Positions 24,997-34,662 of a DNA stretch of 56,472 nt are shown piece after piece. The DNA comes from JBGYPP01 sp041838515 (lineage in GTDB: Bacteria > Bacillota > Clostridia > Lachnospirales > Lachnospiraceae), in assembly GCA_041838515.1 (NCBI GenBank), contig JBGYPP010000029.1:1-56472 (forward strand), in the 5' to 3' direction. Position 1 is the first letter of the stretch; the number at the start of each line of letters is the position of its first letter. Both the position numbers and the translations under genes were made by a program. The notes below the pieces were generated by a model. It searched no databases and was not told the origin of the DNA. It was given only the letters and a program-made list of their open reading frames with translations.

Positions 24997-26755
24997 CGCA
25001 AAGGCTTGGCTGGAGGCTCTGTTTTGCCTTGTGCTTCTCCTCTATCCCCTGCGGCATATACAGCTGGGCGTGGAATGGTGGGATACGGGATATAATTACG
25101 GCAATTTTGTCTTTATGGAGCATATGGACAGGATGTGGGTGTTTGGCACCTATCTGGCCAATGCTCTGGGGCATTGGCTGACCGGTCTGCCCCTGGGCCG
25201 CAGCATGCTGGGCTTGAACCTGTATACGGGTTTGATCGTCAGCGGCCTGGCCCTGGGCGGCTATGCCTTCTCCCGCAGGGTCTTGGGCATACACCCGGCC
25301 CTGTGCTTCTGGGGGGAGATGCTGGCAGTCAGCCTCTGCTGGTGTCCTACGGCGCTGCTGTACAATTATCTGGGATATGCGCTGCTGCTTGCGGCCTGCG
25401 TATGCATATTCCTGGCGCTGGACCGGGAGAGGCCCGGCTGGCTGGCGCCGGCCGGCGTATTATTGGGTGCCAATGTCTTTGTCCGCTTTCCCAATCTCAG
25501 CCAGGCCGCACTGATACTGGTGGTCTACGCCTATATCTGGCTGCCCCGGCCCGCCGATAGGGCGGCGGCCTGGAGCAAGAGCTGGCGATACACGCTGTAC
25601 AGCCTGGGGGGATATGCTCTGGGCTTGGCCCTGCCCTTTTTGGCCATCAGCCTGGCCTATGGGCCCCGGGCCTATATAGAGGGCATAGGCAGATTGCTGG
25701 CCATGCCATCTCAGGCCTCGGATTACACACTGTACTCTATGATTATCTATCAGCTGCAAAATTATCTGCAAAGTTTTATCTGGCTGGCCTATATGCTGGC
25801 TGCGCTGGCCTGCGGCTGGGCCGCCTTTGCGCTTACCGGCAGGGGGCGCTGGCTCTGGCCTAAGCGCCTGGCCTTTGTCCTGGGCATACCCTGCCTGCTC
25901 TATTTTCTGATGATGCGCAATATGTTCAATCTCAAGTACAGCACCAAGATGTCCGTGTTTGCCTGGGCGGTGTTCTTTCTCAGCCTGGCGCTGGTCCTGG
26001 CGGCAAAGGCAGTTTTTGATAAAAAAATCACAAAAAGAGAAAGGCTGCTGGCCTGGATGGCCTTGGCCATAGCTGTGCTGACGCCCTTAGGCAGCAACAA
26101 CCATCTATATGCCTCTATCAACAATCTTTTCTTTGCCCTGCCCTTTCTGCTATGGGCGCTGTGGAGGCGGCTGATGGCCTGGCGCAGCGACATGTTGAGG
26201 GAAAAGGAGCGGAGGCCCTGGCTTAGCCCCAGCCCCCCGGCGCTGCTGCTGGCGGCCCTGCTGCTGGCGGCCACCTGGCAAATCATGGCCTTTGGCTGGG
26301 TGTATGTGTTCTCGGAGAGCGATGGCGGGGAGAATCTGCATACGCCCATAGAGCATAATGCCGTGCTGCGGCATATGCGCACGGCGCCGGACAGGGCGGA
26401 GGCCCTCTCCTCCCTGAGTCTGCATATGCAAGCTCCAGAGTATGCCTCAAAGTCCTTGCTGGTCTATGGCAACATACCCGCCCTGCCCTATTATCTAGAT
26501 AGGCCTTTTGTGCTGACAGCCTGGCCAGATCTGCCCTCCTACCACTATGAGGTGATGGCCCGGGGTATAGAGAATCTGCTGCCCCTGCCAGATGAGCAGA
26601 GGCCATTGGTTCTGCTGGAGAGGCAGAGCTGGCAGCGCATGGAGGCCGGGGAGGCGGAGGAGAAGCTGGAATTGATATCCCAGGCCATAAGCCGGTGGGA
26701 ATATGTCCTGCTCTGGCAAAATAAAAAATTTGTACTATTTGGCCCAAAGGAGTAA
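24983..26755 (+). CDS. Large polytopic membrane protein, GT-C-like
   Basis: This 590-residue protein has about eleven hydrophobic segments and a C-terminal extracytoplasmic domain of about 120 residues. An acidic first loop (LGVEWWDTGYNYGNF) sits where GT-C glycosyltransferases hold their catalytic Asp/Glu. I do not recognise a named family. Position between an acyltransferase and an aminosugar transaminase supports a glycan role. Strong overlap with the preceding gene shows translational coupling. Confidence 0.72.
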   Translation: MKKNSAKAWLEALFCLVLLLYPLRHIQLGVEWWDTGYNYGNFVFMEHMDRMWVFGTYLANALGHWLTGLPLGRSMLGLNLYTGLIVSGLALGGYAFSRRVLGIHPALCFWGEMLAVSLCWCPTALLYNYLGYALLLAACVCIFLALDRERPGWLAPAGVLLGANVFVRFPNLSQAALILVVYAYIWLPRPADRAAAWSKSWRYTLYSLGGYALGLALPFLAISLAYGPRAYIEGIGRLLAMPSQASDYTLYSMIIYQLQNYLQSFIWLAYMLAALACGWAAFALTGRGRWLWPKRLAFVLGIPCLLYFLMMRNMFNLKYSTKMSVFAWAVFFLSLALVLAAKAVFDKKITKRERLLAWMALAIAVLTPLGSNNHLYASINNLFFALPFLLWALWRRLMAWRSDMLREKERRPWLSPSPPALLLAALLLAATWQIMAFGWVYVFSESDGGENLHTPIEHNAVLRHMRTAPDRAEALSSLSLHMQAPEYASKSLLVYGNIPALPYYLDRPFVLTAWPDLPSYHYEVMARGIENLLPLPDEQRPLVLLERQSWQRMEAGEAEEKLELISQAISRWEYVLLWQNKKFVLFGPKE

Positions 26756-26759
26756 AAAG

Positions 26760-27905
26760 ATGATTAATTTTAATGTGCCGCCCTCTACGGGCAGGGAGGC
26801 CCTGTACCTGCAGCAGTGCATAGACAGGCAAAAAATCTGCGGTGACGGGGGATTTACCAAGCAATGCAACAGCTGGCTGGAGGAGAGAACGGGAGCGGCC
26901 AAGGCTCTGCTGACCACCTCCTGCACCCATGCGCTGGAGATGGCGGCGCTGCTGGCGGACATAGGACCGGGGGATGAGGTCATCATGCCCTCATTTACCT
27001 TTGTGTCCACGGCCAACGCCTTTGTGCTGCGGGGCGCTGTGCCTGTCTTTGTGGATATACGGCCGGACACTATGAATATAGACGAGGAAAAGATAGAGGC
27101 CGCCATCACCACCCGTACAAGGGCCATAGTGCCTGTACACTATGCCGGCGTGGCCTGCTCCATGGACAAAATAAACCAGCTGGCCGCCGCCTACAAGCTA
27201 TGGGTGATAGAGGATGCGGCCCAGGGCGTGATGGCCGAATATAAGGGGCGGGCTTTGGGCATGTTGGGGGATATGGGCTGTTATAGCTTCCATGAGACCA
27301 AGAATTATAGCATGGGAGAGGGAGGCGCCATTCTGCTGAAGGATGGGGAAATGGGCGAGAGGGCGGAGATCCTCCGGGAAAAGGGAACGGACAGGAGCCG
27401 TTTTTATCGGGGCCAGGTGGACAAGTATACCTGGGTGGACATGGGATCCTCCTATCTGCCATCGGACATCAATGCCTCCTATCTCTATGCGCAATTGGAA
27501 GTGGCGGAAAAAATCAATGCGCAGCGCCTGGAGATCTGGGATGATTATTACAAGACACTTAGCCCCCTGGCCGGCCAGGGGCTGGTGGAATTGCCTGTAA
27601 TACCGGAGGATTGCAAGCATAACGCGCACATGTTCTATATCAAGTGCCGGGATTTGGCCCAGAGGCAGAGGCTGATATCCTACCTCAAGGATCGGGGCGT
27701 GATGGCCGTATTTCATTACATACCCCTGCACTCCTCGCCCGGCGGACTGCGCTGGGGTCGGATGTCCGGGGAGGATGCGCATACCACCAGAGAGAGTGAG
27801 AGGCTGCTGCGGCTGCCTCTGTACTACGGACTGGAGAAGGAGCAGAGGGCATATGTGGCCCGGCAGGTAGAGGCGTTTTTTGCCAGTGGCCGAGGAGAGG
27901 AATAG
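26760..27905 (+). CDS. wecE: dTDP-4-amino-4,6-dideoxygalactose transaminase (WecE/RffA-like)
   Basis: This 381-residue PLP enzyme closely follows the E. coli RffA pattern from memory: CGDGGFTKQC near the start, DEVIMPSFTFVSTANAFVLR (72-91), VHYAGVACSMD (126-136), EDAAQGVM (151-158) and the PLP lysine K181 in SFHETKNYS. It converts dTDP-4-keto-6-deoxyglucose to dTDP-Fuc4N, an unusual sugar of surface polymers. No rmlA/B or WecD/WecF partner genes are in the window. AAAGGAG precedes ATG 26760. The upstream neighbour ends four bases earlier. Confidence 0.95.
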   Translation: MINFNVPPSTGREALYLQQCIDRQKICGDGGFTKQCNSWLEERTGAAKALLTTSCTHALEMAALLADIGPGDEVIMPSFTFVSTANAFVLRGAVPVFVDIRPDTMNIDEEKIEAAITTRTRAIVPVHYAGVACSMDKINQLAAAYKLWVIEDAAQGVMAEYKGRALGMLGDMGCYSFHETKNYSMGEGGAILLKDGEMGERAEILREKGTDRSRFYRGQVDKYTWVDMGSSYLPSDINASYLYAQLEVAEKINAQRLEIWDDYYKTLSPLAGQGLVELPVIPEDCKHNAHMFYIKCRDLAQRQRLISYLKDRGVMAVFHYIPLHSSPGGLRWGRMSGEDAHTTRESERLLRLPLYYGLEKEQRAYVARQVEAFFASGRGEE

Positions 27906-27914
27906 AGCGGCGGT

Positions 27915-29324
27915 ATGGGTGGCAAGTGGGGGCATAAACTGGAAAAAGGCCTGGAAGCATCTTGGCAATCTGTGGTAGTCGGCCTTTTGATCTTCAGTCT
28001 GTATTGGATATACCATCAGGGTGGCCGCTTGCCGGAATCTGAGGCCGCCAAGCGCCTGTTGGACGGGGCCGCCTATGATTGGAATTGGGATGGAGGGCTG
28101 CTGTACCATGGTCTGGCCCGGGCGGCAGTGTGGCTGGCCCGGGCGTGGGGGCTGCCGGCGGGGCTATGGATCTACTCCCTGCAGTCGGGTCTGTTTTTGG
28201 CGGCTGTAGCTTATTATGCGCACAGCCTGGCGCGTGAGCCAAAATCCTCTGGCCTGGGTAAGGATGGCAAATCCCTGAATTTGGATATGGGATTTGCCAT
28301 GGCTGTGTCCCTGGCAACGCCCATGATGCTTCAGACTCTGCTGACCCCTCAGGCCTATGCTCTGGGCAGCGCTCTGGTGCTGGCGATGCTGGCATGGGAG
28401 CGCAGCCATGGCGGCCATGGTTGGCGGGGCAGCCTGGTTCTCTGGACCCTGCTGGCCCTGGTCTGGCCGGCGGCGGCGGCGTATATGGCTCTGTATATGG
28501 AGCTGGGCTTTCTGTGGATGCGTAGAACAGTACCGGCGGATAGTGAAGAGGGTGGCGTCATTGGGTCTGCCTGGGAGGATGGCCAAGCCGGAAGGGGAAA
28601 AGAGCCCCGCCCGGCGCTATATTACATCCTATTGCTGCTTCTGGCTCTGCTTCTGCTGGGGCTGCCCTATGGGCTGGACAGCCGGCCTCGGGGAGGCTGG
28701 AGGGCGGATCTGGGCTGGACGGCGGCAAAGCGGCTGGTCTGGCCAAATACGGCCAGATATTACTCCCACTGGCCCCGGGAGGTAAAGGAGGCGCTGGACG
28801 CGGGTTATGCGCAGTATATAGCGGGGCACCCTTCAGAGTTGGAGGCGTGGGCGGAGAAAGTGCATCAGGCCTATCCCGGCAGGGAGTGGGTGGTCTATGG
28901 CGCCATGTGCCGGAGATCACTGGAGCTGGGAGTCAAGGAGGCTGTCGGCCGCTGGCTTCAGGATGCGGCGGCTTATATCTGTCCTCCGCTGGTCTGGCAG
29001 TGGCAAAGGCCGGGACGAGGGTGGGAGAATGTCATGGGTGCCTGGTATGGCCTCTTTATGGATGTGCTGCCAGGTTTGGCCAGGCGGCACTTCGCCCTGG
29101 GCGGCCAGTTGTATATACTGGCGCTGGGTCTGTGGATATGGCGGCTGGTCAGAGGGGGCAGCTCCCTCTGCCGCCTGTGTCTGGGTGATTTGGCCGTTTT
29201 AATGGGATTTGCCCTGTTTCTCAGCCTGGGAGAGGCAGGCCGTATGCATTATGGCAGGAGCCTGCCCATACTCTTTGTGTGGCTGTATGGGGGATTTGCC
29301 AAGGCAAAGGAGGAGAGTCGGTGA
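27915..29324 (+). CDS. Polytopic membrane protein of the glycan cassette, unknown
   Basis: This 469-residue protein has about eight hydrophobic segments, an Asp-rich first loop (LLDGAAYDWNWDGGLLYHG) and a soluble extracytoplasmic part around residues 255-365. The layout suits a GT-C glycosyltransferase or polymerase, but no family is recognised. The ribosome site is weak. The stop overlaps the next gene's GTG (GTGA), so the two are coupled. Confidence 0.68.
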   Translation: MGGKWGHKLEKGLEASWQSVVVGLLIFSLYWIYHQGGRLPESEAAKRLLDGAAYDWNWDGGLLYHGLARAAVWLARAWGLPAGLWIYSLQSGLFLAAVAYYAHSLAREPKSSGLGKDGKSLNLDMGFAMAVSLATPMMLQTLLTPQAYALGSALVLAMLAWERSHGGHGWRGSLVLWTLLALVWPAAAAYMALYMELGFLWMRRTVPADSEEGGVIGSAWEDGQAGRGKEPRPALYYILLLLLALLLLGLPYGLDSRPRGGWRADLGWTAAKRLVWPNTARYYSHWPREVKEALDAGYAQYIAGHPSELEAWAEKVHQAYPGREWVVYGAMCRRSLELGVKEAVGRWLQDAAAYICPPLVWQWQRPGRGWENVMGAWYGLFMDVLPGLARRHFALGGQLYILALGLWIWRLVRGGSSLCRLCLGDLAVLMGFALFLSLGEAGRMHYGRSLPILFVWLYGGFAKAKEESR

Positions 29325-30943
29325 ACAGCAGGAAGTGGACAGTATGGGCCTGGCTGGCCCTGGGCGGCGCATTCGCACTTTTGATGGCGGCCAATTTCCT
29401 ATGGGGCAGCCATTGGCTGGACTCGGATATGGCGGCGGAGATGATTTTTTCCAAGCTGCTCTGGGACGAGGGAGCTTGGATCAGCCATAAGGCCTGGTAT
29501 TATTCAACGGAATTCCGTATATTGTATACACAACTGTTGATGCGTCCGCTGTTTGGCCTCTTTTCAGACTGGGGCATGGTCAGGCTGTGCGCCAATGGCC
29601 TGAGTTATCTTTTGCTGCTGGCTGCCTATGGATATAGTATGCGCCCCTTGGCCCTGCCCTCCCATGTGAAAATATTGTCAGCCATACCCCTGCTGCTGCC
29701 CTTTTCGGAAACTTCCGCCTTGCATATGCAGATGGGGAATACCTATATTTTTCACATTATGCTGCAATTTTTGGCGCTGGGGCTGTTCTGGCAATTGGAG
29801 CAGGGAAAGTCTGCATTGTGGGCGGCACCTGCCCAGAGCCTTTTGGCCTTGATTTTGGGCATGAGCGGCATACGGTATTTGCTCTCCTTTTATCTGCCCC
29901 TTGTGGCGGCAGCCCTGGCTATGGCTTATATATCCGGCGCTTTCCAGAGTTTTCGCATTGAGGGGCGGTTGGACGGGGGATTTTGGCGGAGCCGGGAGGC
30001 CGGGCGTATTCTCTGGTCGCTGGAGGCCCTGGCCTGCTGCGTGGCCGGCTATGGGATCAATGCGCTGTGGATATCCAAGGAATACAGTTTTGTCACTTAT
30101 GAGGGTGTGCGCTGGATAGACATCTACCAGGGCAATCTATGGCCCAGGCTGCAAGACGCCTTGGGCAGCATATTCATGCTGTTTGGTTACATACCCGGTG
30201 CGGCCGTTCTCAGCCTGCGGGGCATGGTCAGCTCGCTGGCCTTGGTCCTGGTAGTTCTCCTGGGCCTGCTGTGGCTGGCGCTGAGAAAGGCGCTGGTGCA
30301 CAGGCAGAAATGGGTGCAGGAGGCGGATTGGGGCCGGGAGGGTTTTCTGTTGGCGCTAGCCATGGCCGCCTTTGCCATGGAAGCCTTTGTGCTGGTGTTT
30401 ACCCAAGGGACCATAGTACCAAGGTATTTTCTTCCGTCGGCGGCTCTGGCCCTGCCTCTGGCGGCGGCACTTTGGCCTCTGGCAGCCAAAAAGGGGGAGA
30501 GAAACCTGCTTTACGGCCTGGCGGCCCTGTGTCTGCTGTTGGCCACTGCCAAGACGTATTACTCTCTGGCTATGGTGGACAAAAATGAGGGAAAAAAAGC
30601 GGTGGCTGCCTTTTTGGAGGCCGGAGGCTGGGAGTTTGGCTATGCCAGCTATTGGAATGGCAATATTTTAACGGAACTGGCGGATCAGAGGCTGGAGGTG
30701 GCCAATGTCCAGCCTGGTCCAGGGTTGGGAGGGGATTGGGAATACTTTCTCTGGTCCTCACCTCACAAATATTATGATCAGGCCTATGGGGGCGGCGGGG
30801 AGGTTTTTTTGGCGCTGACCCGGGAAGAATTTGGCAAGTATAAGGATATGGATAGTCTGGCCCGAGGAAAAGTGGTATTTGAGAGTGAAGAATATGTGGT
30901 GCTGGTGTATGCGACTAGGGAAGCGCTGCTGGGATCTGGTTGA
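29321..30943 (+). CDS. Polytopic membrane protein, GT-C/GT39-like
   Basis: This 540-residue protein has about eleven helices. The first loop reads SHWLDSDMAAEMIFSKLL and then WYYSTEFRILYTQL, a pattern I associate with uncharacterised clostridial GT39-like proteins; the acidic pair in DSD is the likely catalytic site. The C-terminal soluble part (WEFGYASYWNGNILTELADQ) lies outside. The start is GTG 29321 with AAGGAGGAG upstream; the frame is open to 29279. Confidence 0.72.
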   Translation: MNSRKWTVWAWLALGGAFALLMAANFLWGSHWLDSDMAAEMIFSKLLWDEGAWISHKAWYYSTEFRILYTQLLMRPLFGLFSDWGMVRLCANGLSYLLLLAAYGYSMRPLALPSHVKILSAIPLLLPFSETSALHMQMGNTYIFHIMLQFLALGLFWQLEQGKSALWAAPAQSLLALILGMSGIRYLLSFYLPLVAAALAMAYISGAFQSFRIEGRLDGGFWRSREAGRILWSLEALACCVAGYGINALWISKEYSFVTYEGVRWIDIYQGNLWPRLQDALGSIFMLFGYIPGAAVLSLRGMVSSLALVLVVLLGLLWLALRKALVHRQKWVQEADWGREGFLLALAMAAFAMEAFVLVFTQGTIVPRYFLPSAALALPLAAALWPLAAKKGERNLLYGLAALCLLLATAKTYYSLAMVDKNEGKKAVAAFLEAGGWEFGYASYWNGNILTELADQRLEVANVQPGPGLGGDWEYFLWSSPHKYYDQAYGGGGEVFLALTREEFGKYKDMDSLARGKVVFESEEYVVLVYATREALLGSG

Positions 30944-32663
30944 CAAGCGTGCATTTTGGCTGGGTCTGGCCCTGGCTTTTGCGCCATGGCTGTTGATGGC
31001 GGGTCTGGGCCAGGGGGCTGTCATACCCTATCATGACCAATTGGATGGGGAAATGATATCCTACCTTTTACAGGCAGAGAACTGGGGAGGGCAGAGTCTG
31101 CCCCAATTCCTGGGGGGCGTGGGCAAGAGCGCTCTCCAGCCCCCTGCGCCCCTAGCTGTGCCGCTGTATATGGCCATAGAGGTGATGGGCGGCGGCCTGT
31201 GGCATTTGTATATGTGCCTATACGCCATGGGCCTGGCTCTGGCTTATACAGGCATGTGGCTGTTGCTGGGATATGGCCCTGAGTCTAGGCTCTGGAGGGC
31301 GGTCTTGGCCCTGGCATATGCCATGCTGCCCTTTTTGCCAGTATACGGCTGGAGCCAATATGGCCTGCCTCTGCTGGTCTGGGCATATCTAGGCCTGTCC
31401 CGAGAGGGAAATGGGAGAGGAAAGGCGGCTCTGCTGCTGTACTGTGCTTTGTTTGCCAGTATGTCCTCCTTGGTCTTGGTAGGTTTTGCCGTGCTGGGCC
31501 TATGGGCGCTGGCTCTGGCGGCAGAGGCGCTGGCCGGCAGGGGGCTTAGGCGCTTATGCTGGCCACTGGGGGGAGGCATACTGCTGACGGCATCCTATCT
31601 ATGGGGGCATATGGGGCTGCTGTTCTCCGTGCTGGGCCGGGAGCAGGGGCATAAGGCCCACCTTCTGCTGACTGCCCAGCCGTGGTGGCAACAATTTTGC
31701 CAGTACCTGCTCTACGGAGGCAATCACAGCCAGAGTTACCATATCTATGCGCTGCCGGCGGCGCTGGCGTCATTGCTCTGGCTGGCCGGAAAGGGGTCCA
31801 AGAGAGAGCGCATCCGGCTCTGGGCTGGAGCCGGAGTTTGTCTGGCACTGCCGGCGTTGGCGGCCTTTTGGGATGGGGCTTGGATGGTGTCCTGGCGGCA
31901 GGATTGGGGAGCCTTGGGAGCCTTTCAGGCAAATCGCATCCTGTGGCTGGCTCCTCTTAGCTGGTATGGCTGGTATGCCTATCTCTTATCCTGCCTGCTC
32001 TGTCAGTGGAGGCAGTCAATAGCCTGGCGGCGGATCTGCGTATGGAGCCTTCTGGCCGCCTTTGGTCTGGGTCTGGGTCTGGGCATGGGAGATATGGCCT
32101 CCTCCGGCCACCTGCGAGCCAATCTCTCCAAGTGGAAAAATCCGGCCTCCAAGCATATGAGCTATGCCCAATATTATGCCGTGGATGTGATGGAGGAGGT
32201 GGCGGCCTATTTGGAGGCGTATACCGGACAGCCTCTGTCAGCGTACAGGGTGGGCAGCCTGGGCATAGACCCTGCGGCATCGCTGGCAGCAGGTTTTTAT
32301 GCCCTTGATGGGTATTCCAACAATTATCCCCTGGCGTACAAGCGGGCATTTCGCCAAATTATCGCAAAAGAGATAGAAAAGAGCGACTATTTGCGGGATT
32401 ACTACGATGGCTGGGGCAACAGGGTCTATCTGTTCAGCGCCCAGATACCCGGGTACTATACGGTGGAGAAGGGCGGATTTTATTATCAAGATCTAGAATT
32501 GGATATGGAGGCCTTTTCCCGGCTGGGGGGACGTTTTTTGCTAAGCGCAGCCTACATATCCAAAGGGGAAGTTCTGGGTCTGCGTTTGATTCGGGAGGAG
32601 GCTTTTGAAACGGAAAATAGCTATTATCGCATATTTGTCTATGAGTACAATCCCCGGGGTTGA
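30894..32663 (+). CDS. DUF6044-like membrane protein
   Basis: This protein of about 589 residues has around eleven helices. An early loop HDQLDGEMISYLLQ and a C-terminal extracytoplasmic stretch (ALDGYSNNYPLAYKRAFRQI followed by IAKEIEKSDYL) match what I remember of DUF6044 proteins. The reaction is unknown; a lipid-linked sugar transferase is plausible. The start is uncertain: ATG at 30894 and 30909 both overlap the preceding gene and neither has a strong ribosome site, so coupling is likely. Confidence 0.72.
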   Translation: MWCWCMRLGKRCWDLVDKRAFWLGLALAFAPWLLMAGLGQGAVIPYHDQLDGEMISYLLQAENWGGQSLPQFLGGVGKSALQPPAPLAVPLYMAIEVMGGGLWHLYMCLYAMGLALAYTGMWLLLGYGPESRLWRAVLALAYAMLPFLPVYGWSQYGLPLLVWAYLGLSREGNGRGKAALLLYCALFASMSSLVLVGFAVLGLWALALAAEALAGRGLRRLCWPLGGGILLTASYLWGHMGLLFSVLGREQGHKAHLLLTAQPWWQQFCQYLLYGGNHSQSYHIYALPAALASLLWLAGKGSKRERIRLWAGAGVCLALPALAAFWDGAWMVSWRQDWGALGAFQANRILWLAPLSWYGWYAYLLSCLLCQWRQSIAWRRICVWSLLAAFGLGLGLGMGDMASSGHLRANLSKWKNPASKHMSYAQYYAVDVMEEVAAYLEAYTGQPLSAYRVGSLGIDPAASLAAGFYALDGYSNNYPLAYKRAFRQIIAKEIEKSDYLRDYYDGWGNRVYLFSAQIPGYYTVEKGGFYYQDLELDMEAFSRLGGRFLLSAAYISKGEVLGLRLIREEAFETENSYYRIFVYEYNPRG

Positions 32664-32677
32664 GGAAGGAGCAGGGC

Positions 32678-33346
32678 ATGCGCATATTGCTGGCTGAGGA
32701 TGAGGCCTCCCTCAACAGGGCGGTGAAGATCCTCTTAGAGAGGAGCGGCCTGGAGGTGGAGAGCGTATTCGATGGAGAACAGGCGCTGGAGAGTTTGCTG
32801 AGCGGCCGCTTTGACGGCGCGGTTTTGGATGTGATGATGCCCGGCAAGACAGGGCTGGAGGTGCTGGAAGCTCTGCGCAGACAGGGAAATACGTTGCCGG
32901 TGCTGCTGCTGACGGCCAAGGCCGAGGTGGAGGACAGGGTGGCAGGGCTGGAGATGGGGGCAAATGACTATCTGCCCAAGCCCTTTGACGGCCGGGAGCT
33001 AGTGGCCCGCATCAGAGCCATGGCACGCACGGGCAAGGGCTGGGATACCTGCCTGCGGCTGGGCAATCTCCGTCTGGATACGGAGAGCCAGCAGCTGTCC
33101 ACTCCCCACGGCAGCCTTCTTCTGGCCAAAAAGGAGCTGGAGTTTATGGAGATGCTCCTGCTCTCTCCCCAGAGGGAGCTGCCCCTGGAGAGGATATTGG
33201 AAAAGCTCTGGGCAGGGGATGGGGAGGCAGATGCCGCCCTGGTGCGGGTGTATGGCAGTTATCTGGACAAGAAGATACGCAGCCTACAAGGAGATTGTGT
33301 ATTGACATATATAGAGGGGAAGGGGTATTGTTTGGCAAAGGTGTAA
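32678..33346 (+). CDS. OmpR-type response regulator in the glycan cassette
   Basis: This 222-residue regulator has a receiver domain with acidic pocket EDE (7-9), D51 in LDVMMPG and K in LPKPFDGREL. A winged-helix domain (ESQQLSTPHGSLLLAKKELE to the C-terminal YIEGKGYCLAKV) follows. ATG 32678 has AAGGAG upstream and lies 14 bases after the DUF6044-like gene. It forms a pair with the kinase 18 bases downstream and probably controls the surrounding cassette in response to envelope conditions. Confidence 0.94.
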   Translation: MRILLAEDEASLNRAVKILLERSGLEVESVFDGEQALESLLSGRFDGAVLDVMMPGKTGLEVLEALRRQGNTLPVLLLTAKAEVEDRVAGLEMGANDYLPKPFDGRELVARIRAMARTGKGWDTCLRLGNLRLDTESQQLSTPHGSLLLAKKELEFMEMLLLSPQRELPLERILEKLWAGDGEADAALVRVYGSYLDKKIRSLQGDCVLTYIEGKGYCLAKV

Positions 33347-33364
33347 AATGCCTGAGGAGGTGCC

Positions 33365-34654
33365 ATGATCAAAAAACTCCGCTGGAAATTCATAGGTGTA
33401 TCCCTATTGTCCCTGGCCATAGTGCTGACCCTGCTGATCGGCGTGGCCAACAGAGTCAATTATTTGTTTATTGTTTTGGATGCGGATGATATTTTAGAAA
33501 TCCTGTGGGAGAACAGAAGCCGGATCCAGGATGGAAGCCCCATACACAAGCTGGATGCCTCATTGGAATTGCAGGGGGATTGGGAGTGGATCAACAGCTT
33601 CTTCGCCCTGCGGTATGTGGAGGGGGAGGACTTAGACCAGGCCAGTCTTTACAGGGGGCGAGTGGTCACGCTGGAGGAGGCGGAGAGCCGCGCCCTTGGA
33701 CTGCTGGCCAGGGAGAGCGGGAAGAATAAAGGATTTTTGGAGGGATTTCGCTTTTTGCGTGTGCAGCAGGGGCAGGAGGAGTGGATCATTTTTGTGGACT
33801 GCCGTCCCAGCTTTGTAGGTTTACAGCTATTTATGCTCGCCGGCACAGCCATAGCCTTTGTTGTACTCTGGGGTGTGTTTGGTCTGCTGCTCTTCTTTTC
33901 CACCAAGATCCTGTCGCCCATATGCGACAGCTATGAAAAGCAAAAGCGTTTTATCACGGATGCAGGCCATGAGATCAAAACTCCATTGGCCATTATAGAG
34001 GCGGATGCCCAGGTTCTGGAGATGGAGGTGGGACCCAGCGAGTGGATAGAGGACATACACAAGCAGATCAAGCGCCTCAGTGAGCTGACCAATGATCTGG
34101 TATATTTGTCCAAGATGGAGGAGTCGGGCAATCTGCAAAAGGCGGATGTCCATCTCTCTGCACTGGTACAGGAGATGCTGGAGTCTTTTTCCACCCTGGC
34201 AAGGAGCCGGGGGCGTTTGCTCTATGGGGATATCAGTCCGGATATTTGGATGAGGGGGGATGCCAAGGCGCTGGGCCAGCTGATTTCGGTATTGTTGGAA
34301 AATGCCATCAAGTACTGCCGCCCGGAGGGAAAGTATATATACTGCCAGCTGCGGAAAAAGGGGCGAATGGCCCAATTGGAGGTATGGAATGAAGCCCAGG
34401 GTGTGCCGGAGGAGAAGATTAAACATATGTTTGACAGGTTTTACCGCATGAATGAGGCCCGGGAGGGGCAGACCGGCGGTTATGGCATAGGACTGTCCAT
34501 AGCCAAGGCCGTGACCCTGGCACATAAGGGAAAAATAGAGGCCAGGCTGACGGAGAAAGATCCGGCGGCCTTTGCCGTCGATTGCAAGGAAGAGGGCAAG
34601 CTGGGGGGGCTGTCGGTGATGGCGGCTTTGCCGGTGATAACGGTCAAGTCTTAG
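33365..34654 (+). CDS. Sensor histidine kinase
   Basis: This 429-residue kinase has a first helix at 11-28, an extracytoplasmic sensor of about 125 residues and a second helix at about 154-178. HisKA carries H202 in DAGHEIKTPLAII. The ATPase domain shows the N box (LLENAIKYC), F box (FDRFYRMNEA) and G2 box (GGYGIGLSIAKAV). It lacks a HAMP domain. It is intact, unlike the kinase at 9964. AGGAGG precedes the ATG. Confidence 0.94.
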   Translation: MIKKLRWKFIGVSLLSLAIVLTLLIGVANRVNYLFIVLDADDILEILWENRSRIQDGSPIHKLDASLELQGDWEWINSFFALRYVEGEDLDQASLYRGRVVTLEEAESRALGLLARESGKNKGFLEGFRFLRVQQGQEEWIIFVDCRPSFVGLQLFMLAGTAIAFVVLWGVFGLLLFFSTKILSPICDSYEKQKRFITDAGHEIKTPLAIIEADAQVLEMEVGPSEWIEDIHKQIKRLSELTNDLVYLSKMEESGNLQKADVHLSALVQEMLESFSTLARSRGRLLYGDISPDIWMRGDAKALGQLISVLLENAIKYCRPEGKYIYCQLRKKGRMAQLEVWNEAQGVPEEKIKHMFDRFYRMNEAREGQTGGYGIGLSIAKAVTLAHKGKIEARLTEKDPAAFAVDCKEEGKLGGLSVMAALPVITVKS

Positions 34655-34662
34655 GAGAACAT

